A stretch of DNA of 64,000 nucleotides from positions 1,612,001-1,676,000 of the forward strand of contig NZ_RCCV01000001.1 of NCBI RefSeq assembly GCF_003664255.1, written 5' to 3'. The translations under genes and the position numbers were made by a program. This stretch comes from Micromonospora sp. M71_S20 (GTDB taxonomy: Bacteria > Actinomycetota > Actinomycetes > Mycobacteriales > Micromonosporaceae). Position 1 is the first letter of the stretch. Each line of letters starts with the position of its first letter. Of the stretch, positions 57,915 to 64,000 are shown piece after piece. Below the pieces are notes generated by a model that worked only from the letters and a program-made list of their open reading frames with translations, was not told the origin of the DNA and did no database searches.

Positions 57915-57941
57915 AACTTGCCAGTGAGCTAAAGTGCGCCC

Positions 57942-59030
57942 ATGCGCGCTCGACTGTCCGACATCGCCCAACAGGCCGAAGTCAGCGAGGCCACGGTGTC
58001 GCGGGTGCTCAACGACCGCCCGGGAGTGGCCCCCGAAACCCGGCAAGCCGTACTGACCGCCCTCGATGTGCTCGGTTACGAACGCCCGGCCCGGCTGCGC
58101 AAGCGCAGCGCCGGCCTCGTGGGTCTGGTGGTCCCCGAGCTCGACAACCCGATCTTCCCCGCCTTCGCCCAGGTGATCGAGTCGACCCTGGCGCAGAGCG
58201 GCTTCACCCCCGTGCTGTGCACCCAGACCGCCGGCGGCGTCACCGAGGACGAGTACGTCGAGATGCTGCTGGACCGGCAGGTCTCCGGAATAGTCTTCGT
58301 CTCCGGCCTGCACGCCGACACCGCCGCCAACCACGACCGCTACCGGGCCCTGATCGCCCGCCCGCTGCCCGTCGTGATGATCAACGGGTACGCGCCCGGC
58401 ATCCCCGCGCCCTTCGTCTCCTGCGACGACGGCGAGGCCACCGAGCTGGCCGTGGCCCACCTGGTGGCGCTCGGACACCGCCGCATCGGGCTGATCACCG
58501 GCCCGGACCGGTTCGTGCCGGTGCAGCGCCGGGTGGCCGGCTTCCGGGCCGCGATGGGCCGGCTGGTCGGCGTCGACGAGGCCGGCCTCGACGAACTGGC
58601 CGAGCTCTCCCTGTTCGGTGTGGAGGGTGGCGAGGCCGCCGCCGCCCGGCTGCTGGACCGCGGTGTCACCGGCATCGTCTGCGGCTCCGACCTGATGGCG
58701 CTCGGCGCGATCCGGGCCGCCCGGCAGCGCGGCATGTCGGTCCCCGGCGAGCTGTCGGTGGTCGGCTACGACGACTCCCCGCTGATGGCCTTCACCGACC
58801 CGCCGCTGACCACCATGCGGCAGCCGGTGGCCGCGATGGCCGTCGCCGCCGTCCGGGCCCTGGTCGACGAGATCAACGGGCACGCCGCCCCGCACTCGGA
58901 GTACGTGTTCCGCCCGGAACTGGTGGTGCGCGGCTCCACCGCGGTCGCCCCCACCGACGCCGCCCGGTGGGCTCCGGGCGGCGCGACCCGGCAGCGCCCG
59001 GCCCCGCCCGCCCTCGCCGTACCGGCCTGA
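57942..59030 (+). CDS. malR: LacI-family regulator of maltodextrin use (MalR-like)
   Basis: A 362-residue repressor. The helix-turn-helix LSDIAQQAEVSEATVSRVLNDRPGVAPETRQAV (about 5-37) and the hinge ALDVLGYERPARLRKR are followed by a sugar-binding domain with GLVVPELDNPIFPAF. No Shine-Dalgarno precedes ATG 57942; a TAAAGT (57930-57935) six bases upstream suggests a leaderless message. It sits between malEFG and the alpha-glucosidase gene, both preceded by CTTGC/GCAAG sites. The inducer is probably maltose or a maltodextrin by context. Confidence 0.9.
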   Translation: MRARLSDIAQQAEVSEATVSRVLNDRPGVAPETRQAVLTALDVLGYERPARLRKRSAGLVGLVVPELDNPIFPAFAQVIESTLAQSGFTPVLCTQTAGGVTEDEYVEMLLDRQVSGIVFVSGLHADTAANHDRYRALIARPLPVVMINGYAPGIPAPFVSCDDGEATELAVAHLVALGHRRIGLITGPDRFVPVQRRVAGFRAAMGRLVGVDEAGLDELAELSLFGVEGGEAAAARLLDRGVTGIVCGSDLMALGAIRAARQRGMSVPGELSVVGYDDSPLMAFTDPPLTTMRQPVAAMAVAAVRALVDEINGHAAPHSEYVFRPELVVRGSTAVAPTDAARWAPGGATRQRPAPPALAVPA

Positions 59031-59134
59031 CCGCCCCGTCTGCCCGCCCGACCGCCCTCGCCGACCTGGCCGCGGGCCCCGGAAGGGCTCACCGATCGTG
59101 AGCCGGCGGAGTCGTGGCGTGATCATTGCCATTT

Positions 59135-59144
59135 CTTGCGCAAG
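59135..59144. promoter_or_regulatory. MalR-type operator upstream of the alpha-glucosidase gene
   Basis: The perfect palindrome CTTGCGCAAG lies within the longer imperfect dyad TTTCTTGCGCAAGGAA, with further half-sites (CTTGCAG, 59157-59163) beyond. It is about 110 bp before the ATG and matches the sites near malE. Confidence 0.7.
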
Positions 59145-59252
59145 GAATGCTTGACTCTTGCAGTCGCGGGCGGCATTCTGCTCAGACACCGCCCCCGCAC
59201 CCGCACGCGCCGGGTGCCGCCGTCCCGCGCCACAGAACGGGGAACGCCACCG

Positions 59253-60887
59253 ATGACCGTCAGCAACCCCACGCCGCTGACCTCCGACGACGACTGGTGG
59301 CGTTCCGCGGTCGTCTACCAGGTCTACGTACGCAGCTTCGCCGACTCCAACGGCGACGGCGTCGGCGACCTCCAGGGCATCCGTGAGCGCCTGCCGTACC
59401 TGCGCGACCTCGGGGTGGACGCGCTCTGGCTGACCCCGTTCTACACCTCGCCGATGATCGACGGAGGGTACGACGTCGCCGACTACCGCGACGTCGACCC
59501 GATGTTCGGCACCCTCACCGACTTCGACGCCATGATCACCGACGCGCACGCCCTCGGCCTGCGGATCATCGTCGACCTGGTGCCCAACCACACCTCCAGC
59601 GCGCACCCGTGGTTCCAGGCGGCGCTGGCCGCCGGCCCCGGCTCCCCCGAGCGCGCGCGCTACCTCTTCGCCGAGGGCACCGGCGAGCACGGCGAACTGC
59701 CCCCGAACGACTGGGAGAGCATCTTCGGCGGCCCCGCCTGGACGCGGATCGACGACGGCCAGTGGTACCTGCACCTGTTCGACCCGGCCCAGCCGGACCT
59801 GAACTGGCGCCACCCGGAGGTCCGGACCGAGTTCGAGGGCGTCCTGCGCTTCTGGCTCGACCGGGGCGTGGACGGCTTCCGGATCGACGTGGCGCACGGC
59901 ATGATCAAGGCCGAGGGGCTGCCGAACGTCGGGTTCAGCTCGATGACCACCGGTCAGCGCCAGGCGGAGCTGCTCGGCAAGGGCCGGCTCCCCTACTTCG
60001 ACCAGGACGAGGTGCACGACATCTACCGCGCCTGGCGGCCGATCCTGGACAGCTACCCGGGCGGCCGGATGGCGGTCGCCGAGGCGTGGGCCGAGACCCC
60101 GCAGCGCCTCGCCCGCTACATCGGCCCGGACGAGCTGCACCAGGCGTTCAGCTTCGACTTCCTCGACGCGACCTGGTCGGCCGACTCGTTCCGCAAGGTC
60201 ATCGACACCGCGCTCGCCGAGTCGACCATCGTCGGCGCGCCCACCACCTGGGTGCTGTCCAACCACGACAAGCAGCGGCACGTCACCCGCTACGGCGACG
60301 GCGCCGAAGGGCTGCGCCGGGCGCGGGCCGCCACCCTGCTGATGCTCGCCCTGCCCGGCTGCGCCTACATCTACCAGGGCGAGGAACTGGGCCTGCCGGA
60401 GGTGCTCGACCTGCCGGACGAGCTGCGCCAGGACCCCGCGTTCCTGCGCACCGGGCAGAGCCGGGACGGTTGCCGCGTACCGATCCCGTGGAGCGGCGAG
60501 CTGGCCCCGTACGGCTTCGGGCCGCAGGGCAGCGAGCTGAGCTGGCTGCCGGCCCCCGCGACCTGGCGTGGCCTCTCGGTCGCCGCCCAGGCCGGCGTGC
60601 CCGGCTCGACGCTGGAGCTCTACCGCACCGCGCTGCGGATCCGCCGGGAACACCCGGCGCTGGCCGCCGACGCGGGCGGGGTCACCTGGTTGGAGGCCGG
60701 GCCGGGAATGCTCGCCTTCAGCCGCACCGCCGGCGACACCGTGCTGACCTGCGTGGTCAACATCAGCGGTGCGCCGGCCCTGATCGACGGGTACGGCGCG
60801 CCGATCGCCGCCAGCGAGCCGCTCACCGGGCAGGGCTCCGGCCATCTGCTCGGAGTCGACGCGGCGGCCTGGTTCGAACGGCGCTGA
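59253..60887 (+). CDS. GH13 alpha-glucosidase (oligo-1,6-/alpha-1,4-glucosidase type)
   Basis: A 544-residue cytoplasmic exo-glucosidase. WRSAVVYQVYVRSFADSNGDGVGDLQGI and DLVPNHTS are typical; catalytic residues are Asp212 (GFRIDVAHG), Glu277 (AVAEAW) and Asp339 (SNHDKQRH). VDLVPNHTSS without the long GH13 isomerase signatures points to hydrolysis of maltose or isomaltose. ATG 59253 follows ACGGGGA; the longer frame from 59136 overlaps the operator and is rejected. It completes the import-and-cleave route with malEFG. Confidence 0.92.
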   Translation: MTVSNPTPLTSDDDWWRSAVVYQVYVRSFADSNGDGVGDLQGIRERLPYLRDLGVDALWLTPFYTSPMIDGGYDVADYRDVDPMFGTLTDFDAMITDAHALGLRIIVDLVPNHTSSAHPWFQAALAAGPGSPERARYLFAEGTGEHGELPPNDWESIFGGPAWTRIDDGQWYLHLFDPAQPDLNWRHPEVRTEFEGVLRFWLDRGVDGFRIDVAHGMIKAEGLPNVGFSSMTTGQRQAELLGKGRLPYFDQDEVHDIYRAWRPILDSYPGGRMAVAEAWAETPQRLARYIGPDELHQAFSFDFLDATWSADSFRKVIDTALAESTIVGAPTTWVLSNHDKQRHVTRYGDGAEGLRRARAATLLMLALPGCAYIYQGEELGLPEVLDLPDELRQDPAFLRTGQSRDGCRVPIPWSGELAPYGFGPQGSELSWLPAPATWRGLSVAAQAGVPGSTLELYRTALRIRREHPALAADAGGVTWLEAGPGMLAFSRTAGDTVLTCVVNISGAPALIDGYGAPIAASEPLTGQGSGHLLGVDAAAWFERR

Positions 60888-60973
60888 GCGGGTAACCCGT
60901 CATCGACCTGGTCGTCCGTTGTGCCCCGCGCCGACGGGCGACTGGGCTACCGACCCCTTGTGGTGGGGGGTGA

Positions 60974-60991
60974 GGTGGCGCCGGCGCCACC
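60974..60991. repeat. 18-bp perfect palindrome downstream of the alpha-glucosidase gene
   Basis: GGTGGCGCCGGCGCCACC lies 87 bp after the glucosidase stop and is followed by CCGGAG-TCCG-CTCCGG, a second small hairpin. Possibly the terminator region for that gene, or a site for the next gene's control. Confidence 0.45.
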
Positions 60992-61064
60992 GGAGTCCGC
61001 TCCGGCGGCGCCGGCGTCCATCGGGGCACGTGTCGCCCCCGGCCCCTGCGGGTACGGCAGGCCC

Positions 61065-61436
61065 ATGGTGGTTCGCGTCGCGCAGTACACCCTCGACGTC
61101 GTCGATCTCGACCTGATGGCCGGCTTCTGGGCGGCGGCGCTCGGCTACGCCGTCGACGCCGGCGGCGACGGCAGCGCGAAGCTCCATCCCCCGGACGACC
61201 GGGTCGGGGCTCCCACCGTCTGGTTGCAGGGCTCCGGCACGCCCAAGCACGGAAAGAACCGGCTGCACCTGGACGTGGTCGCCGACGGCGATCCGGCGGA
61301 CGAGGTGAGCCGGTTGATCGGGCTCGGCGCCCGGCCCACGGACGTGGGGCAGCGCGGCGACGAGGGGTTCACGGTGCTGGCCGACCCCGAGGGCAACGAG
61401 TTCTGCGTGCTGCACAGCTCGCCCCACCGCCGCTGA
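61065..61436 (+). CDS. VOC (glyoxalase/bleomycin-resistance-fold) protein
   Basis: A 123-residue single VOC domain: QYTLDVVDLDLMAGFWAAALGY at the start, NRLHLDVVADGDPADEVSRLIGLGARP in the middle and VLADPEGNEFCVL at the end, with the metal-ligand His/Glu positions of the fold partly present. The substrate is unknown. ATG 61065 was chosen at the family start; the open frame from 60921 is Pro/Ala-rich and not family-like. Confidence 0.82.
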   Translation: MVVRVAQYTLDVVDLDLMAGFWAAALGYAVDAGGDGSAKLHPPDDRVGAPTVWLQGSGTPKHGKNRLHLDVVADGDPADEVSRLIGLGARPTDVGQRGDEGFTVLADPEGNEFCVLHSSPHRR

Positions 61437-61445
61437 CCCGCGCAG

Positions 61446-61469
61446 CCGGGCGGCCCCGGCTCCGCCCGG
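61446..61469. terminator. Hairpin between convergent genes
   Basis: CCGGGCGG (61446-61453) and CCGCCCGG (61462-61469) form an 8-bp stem with an 8-nt loop in the 39-bp gap where the VOC and acidic-protein genes converge. Confidence 0.6.
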
Positions 61470-61475
61470 ACCGGC

Positions 61476-61916
61476 TCAGGCGCCGCCGGTGAGCTTGGCG
61501 GCGATGCGCCCGAAGCCCGCCCGCAGCTCGGCCTCGGTGGGCGGGGCGAGGGGCTCCGCCCGGTCGGCCTCCTCGGCCGCCGCCTCCAGTTCCTCGTCGA
61601 TGGTGTCCTCGAAGTCGCCGTAGAGGTCGGCCTGGTCGAACTGCGCCGCCTCGTCCTCGGCGGCGACCTGTGCCGCGGCGATCTCGCCCCGGATCTCCTC
61701 GGCCGAGACCGCGGGCAGCAGCGGCTCGACCACCGCCATCAGCTGCTCCTCGGCGACGATCGCCTCGGCCAGCGCGAGGGCGTGCGGCCGCTCGTAGGGG
61801 CCGCAGACCACCGGCTCCCACTCGTCGGCGTCGCCGAGCGGGCCGAAGGTGATGATCCACGGCAGGCCGAGCATCGGCGAGTCGTCCGGCAGGTCCAGTG
61901 TCACGAGTGCGCCCAC
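61476..61916 (-). CDS. Acidic conserved hypothetical protein
   Basis: A 146-residue protein not assigned to a known family. The N-terminus LGLPWIITFGPLGDADEWEPVVCGPYERPHALALAEAIVAEEQ looks folded; from residue 75 it is Glu/Ala-rich and probably helical or disordered. No membrane or export signal. GTG 61916 is the first start; a second GTG four codons later is equally possible. Confidence 0.6.
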   Translation of the reverse strand: MGALVTLDLPDDSPMLGLPWIITFGPLGDADEWEPVVCGPYERPHALALAEAIVAEEQLMAVVEPLLPAVSAEEIRGEIAAAQVAAEDEAAQFDQADLYGDFEDTIDEELEAAAEEADRAEPLAPPTEAELRAGFGRIAAKLTGGA

Positions 61917-62006
61917 GCGCCCATCATGGTCCGTCGCGCCACGGCACAGGGAGGCATTCGCCCCTATTCACCGCCGCCGTGGCTGTCGGGATTCCGCCGC
62001 GCGGCG

Positions 62007-62393
62007 TCAGCCCGGTCGCGTCGCGTCCAACGCCGCGCGGACCAGGGCCAGCGCCGCCGCGGGCGGCACGCCCAACCGGGCGGCCTCGGCGGCGTAGTCG
62101 GCCGCCACCCGCTGCAACCGGTCCGTCGCATCATCGCGCCCGGGTGCGACGAAGGTGCCGTGCCGGCCGCGGGTCTCCAGCAGACCGGCCGTCTCCAGTT
62201 CCCGGTAGGCCCGGGCCACCGTGTTGGCCGCCAGCCCCAGGTCGGCCGCGAAGCGTCGGACGGTGGGCAGCCGCGTGCCCACCGCCAACCGGCCCGTCCC
62301 GATCAGCTCCGCGAGCTGCCCGCGCACCTGCTCGTACGGCGGCACCGCCGAGCCCTGGTCGACCGAGATCCGCACGCCCGCTCCCCCACTCAT
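62007..62393 (-). CDS. GntR-family (YtrA-type) transcriptional regulator
   Basis: A 128-residue regulator: winged helix PPYEQVRGQLAELIGTGRLAVGTRLPTVRRFAADLGLAANTVARAYRELETAGLLETRGRHGTFV, and a short C-terminal helical dimerisation tail typical of the YtrA subfamily. Its ATG overlaps the stop of the upstream YihY-type gene (ATGA), so the two are coupled and it may sense the state of that membrane protein or its operon. Confidence 0.88.
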   Translation of the reverse strand: MSGGAGVRISVDQGSAVPPYEQVRGQLAELIGTGRLAVGTRLPTVRRFAADLGLAANTVARAYRELETAGLLETRGRHGTFVAPGRDDATDRLQRVAADYAAEAARLGVPPAAALALVRAALDATRPG

Positions 62394-63313
62394 CCGGCCC
62401 CGCCCGGGGCGCCGGGATCCGTGTCCGCGTCCAGGTCCACCGGCGCCGGGCCCTCCGCCAGGTCCACCACCCGCCCGCGCGGGCTGGTCGCGGCCAGCGC
62501 CGCGCCGAAGAGCACCAACTGGTTGAGCAGGTAGAGGTAGAGCAGCAGCCCCACGGCGCCCGCCACCACCGTGTACGCCGGGTTCCGCTCGGTGCGCACC
62601 ACGTAGAAGCGCCCGACGGTGTTCAGCAGCGTGATGCCGACCGCGACCAGCAGCACCACCGGGCGCAGTCGGGCCCGGCTCATCCGCAGCCTCGGCACCG
62701 CCACCAGCAGCAGGGTGGCCAGCACCGCGTTGACCAGCACGCTGAGCACCGCGCTGACCGTGGTCAGGCCGACCGAGCCGGTGCTGCGCAGCAGGAAGCG
62801 CAGCAGCGACTCCAGGGCGTCCACCGCCGCCACCGAGACGCCGAGCAGCACGAAGATGACCACCAGCACGCCCAGGTCGACCAGGCGGCGGACCACCAGG
62901 TTGCCCGGTTGCTGGTTGAGCCCGTACATGAGCCGCTGGGAGGAGCGGATCGCCTCCACCCAGCCGATCCCCGTGAACGCCAGGATGATCAGGCCGACCA
63001 CCCCGACCGTGCCGCTGCTGTCGGCGATCTGCACGGGGTCGAGGAACGGCAGGTTCTCCCGGAGGAAGTCCGCGGCGGCCGCGCTGACCTCGTCGTTGTC
63101 CTCCAGGATGGCCCCGAAGATCGAGTACCCGACCAGCGCCAGCGCGAAGACCGCGAAGAAGCCGTAGTAGGCGATGGCGGCGGCCAGCCGCCCGCCCAGC
63201 ACGTCGTTGTAGAGCACGCCGGCCCGCCACAGGTGGTCGGCGGCGCCCCACCGACGGCGCATGGCGCTGATCCGACGGTCGATGCCCGCCTCGATGCGGC
63301 CCAGCACGTTCAC
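62390..63313 (-). CDS. YihY/BrkB-family integral membrane protein
   Basis: A 307-residue polytopic protein with six hydrophobic segments. LGGRLAAAIAYYGFFAVFALALVGYSIFG, then GIGWVEAIRSSQRLMYGLNQQPGN and AGAVGLLLYLYLLNQLVLFGAALAAT are the YihY family blocks. Function unknown; once mislabelled ribonuclease BN. GTG 63313 behind GAGGATGA was chosen; the open frame further upstream runs into the antisense of the RNA-ligase gene. Confidence 0.88.
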   Translation of the reverse strand: MNVLGRIEAGIDRRISAMRRRWGAADHLWRAGVLYNDVLGGRLAAAIAYYGFFAVFALALVGYSIFGAILEDNDEVSAAAADFLRENLPFLDPVQIADSSGTVGVVGLIILAFTGIGWVEAIRSSQRLMYGLNQQPGNLVVRRLVDLGVLVVIFVLLGVSVAAVDALESLLRFLLRSTGSVGLTTVSAVLSVLVNAVLATLLLVAVPRLRMSRARLRPVVLLVAVGITLLNTVGRFYVVRTERNPAYTVVAGAVGLLLYLYLLNQLVLFGAALAATSPRGRVVDLAEGPAPVDLDADTDPGAPGGAG

Positions 63314-63471
63314 GCCGTCATCCTCGCCGATCTCCCGCCCCCGCGCCGGCAACCGGCCGCCGGCCCGCACCGGGCGGCGGCCACGCGGCACGAGGCGGCG
63401 TCGATCGTACGGCGTGGGTCGGCGTCGGCACGGTGGACGCCGTGGCGCTCGTGGCGCACCCGGGCGACCGC

Positions 63472-64000
63472 TCAGCCGCCCAGCCGGAAGTCCCGGCGCG
63501 GCTGCCACCGGGTCTGCCCGCTGTGCGAGAAGAGGGTGAACGCCTCGACCTCGAACATGGCCGAGAAGTCGGCCAGGTCCTCGTACGCCCGGTCCAGCGC
63601 CTCCGGCGCGACGTCCTGCGCGACCGTGACGTGCGGGTGGTACGGGAAGCGTGTCTCGCGGTGCAGCTCGGGGGCGGCCCTGATCGCGGCGGCGAGCAGC
63701 TCGCACTCGCTGATCCCGGCGGCCACGGCCACGAAGACGACCTGGGTCACCGGCCGGAACGTGCCGGTGCCCCGCAGGTGCAGGGTGAACGGCAGGTGGG
63801 CGGCGGCGACCGCGCCGAGGTGCCGTTCCACCGCCGGCAGCGTCGCCACCGGGATCTCGGTCGGCCCGAGCAGGGTCACGTGGGCGGGCACGACCCGCGG
63901 GTCGCCGGCCTCGACGCGCCGCCGGGTGAGCATGCCGCCCCACGGCTCCGGGATGTCGACCGCGATGCCGATCTCGATGGTGTCGCCGGCGTCCGGCGCC
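63472..64000 (-). CDS. 2'-5' RNA ligase/cyclic phosphodiesterase-fold protein (5' end beyond window)
   Basis: At least 176 residues of the 2H phosphoesterase fold are visible. The two catalytic HxTx motifs are HVTLLGP and HPHVTVAQ, about 85 residues apart. The reading frame continues upstream of the internal ATG at 63933 to the window edge (GIAVDIPEPWGG precedes it), so the start is not in the window. Such proteins cut or join 2',5'-linked RNA or cyclic phosphates; the real substrate here is unknown. Confidence 0.8.
   Translation of the reverse strand, partial: APDAGDTIEIGIAVDIPEPWGGMLTRRRVEAGDPRVVPAHVTLLGPTEIPVATLPAVERHLGAVAAAHLPFTLHLRGTGTFRPVTQVVFVAVAAGISECELLAAAIRAAPELHRETRFPYHPHVTVAQDVAPEALDRAYEDLADFSAMFEVEAFTLFSHSGQTRWQPRRDFRLGG

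Noticed and set aside
59136..59252. Upstream start for the alpha-glucosidase
   Set aside because: This frame begins inside the CTTGCGCAAG operator and yields a non-homologous Arg-rich leader; ATG 59253 matches family starts.

Overview
The window is a very GC-rich (about 73%), gene-dense chromosomal segment from an actinomycete. A Micromonosporaceae (Micromonospora-like) host is the best guess. Supporting signs are many GTG starts, ATGA/GTGA stop-start overlaps, a CvnABCD 'conservon', mycobacterial-type cydABDC, a GOLPH3-like (GPP34) protein and F420/PPOX-type enzymes. The salvage gene set lpdA, pmm, upp, deoC, add, deoA, cdd resembles the Mycobacterium tuberculosis Rv3303c-Rv3315c neighbourhood, so this looks like conserved core chromosome. 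No tRNA, rRNA, CRISPR array, intact insertion sequence, prophage or biosynthetic cluster was seen.

Layout. 1-7.4 kb: truncated lpdA, a gamma-glutamylcyclotransferase-like protein, a double-GNAT protein, an SCO6745-like protein, a coiled-coil/metallo-hydrolase pair, a DUF4349 lipoprotein and an M20 amidohydrolase. 7.4-8.2 kb: the only long gene-free stretch. 8.2-14 kb: a methylmalonyl-CoA-mutase-type large subunit, a transmembrane Ser/Thr kinase and a phosphohexomutase. 14-18.9 kb: GPP34 protein, upp, deoC and a coupled pair of aldehyde dehydrogenases, the second lacking its catalytic half. 19-26.4 kb: BlaI/M56-peptidase module followed by cydA-cydB-cydD-cydC. 26.4-28.6 kb: HAAS-type membrane protein, PadR regulator and an acidic protein of unknown function. 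28.6-37.6 kb: the conservon cvnA-B-C-D, facing a Tat-type lipoprotein and an unusual 845-residue protein whose N-terminus resembles an IS110 transposase and whose C-terminus resembles that of CvnA. 37.8-43.5 kb: kinase, add, flavin/F420 oxidoreductases, MarR with its divergent membrane protein, an RlmA-type methyltransferase and a DUF4272-like protein. 43.6-51.2 kb: deoA, cdd and a BMP-type nucleoside ABC transporter. 51.9-60.9 kb: a maltodextrin regulon (two GH13 enzymes, malEFG, LacI-type regulator). 61-64 kb: VOC protein, acidic protein, GntR/YihY pair and a truncated 2'-5' RNA ligase-like gene.

How it works together. The nucleoside importer with cdd, deoA, add, upp, deoC and the phosphohexomutase forms a scavenging route: nucleosides are imported, deaminated and phosphorolysed, and the sugar phosphate is fed to central metabolism through deoC and the adjacent aldehyde dehydrogenase. 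The maltodextrin block imports and hydrolyses alpha-glucans under a LacI-type repressor with CTTGC/GCAAG sites. Cytochrome bd appears to be controlled by the BlaI protein encoded just upstream through CTAC/GTAG sites.

Most notable observations: (1) two hairpins placed just after stop codons that share a 25-nt loop but have unrelated, self-complementary stems; (2) the transposase-like/CvnA-tailed protein beside the conservon; (3) a one-base homopolymer expansion that fuses the nucleoside-transporter ATPase to its permease; (4) BlaI-type operators in front of cydA; (5) a long nested hairpin between convergent genes at 13.9 kb.
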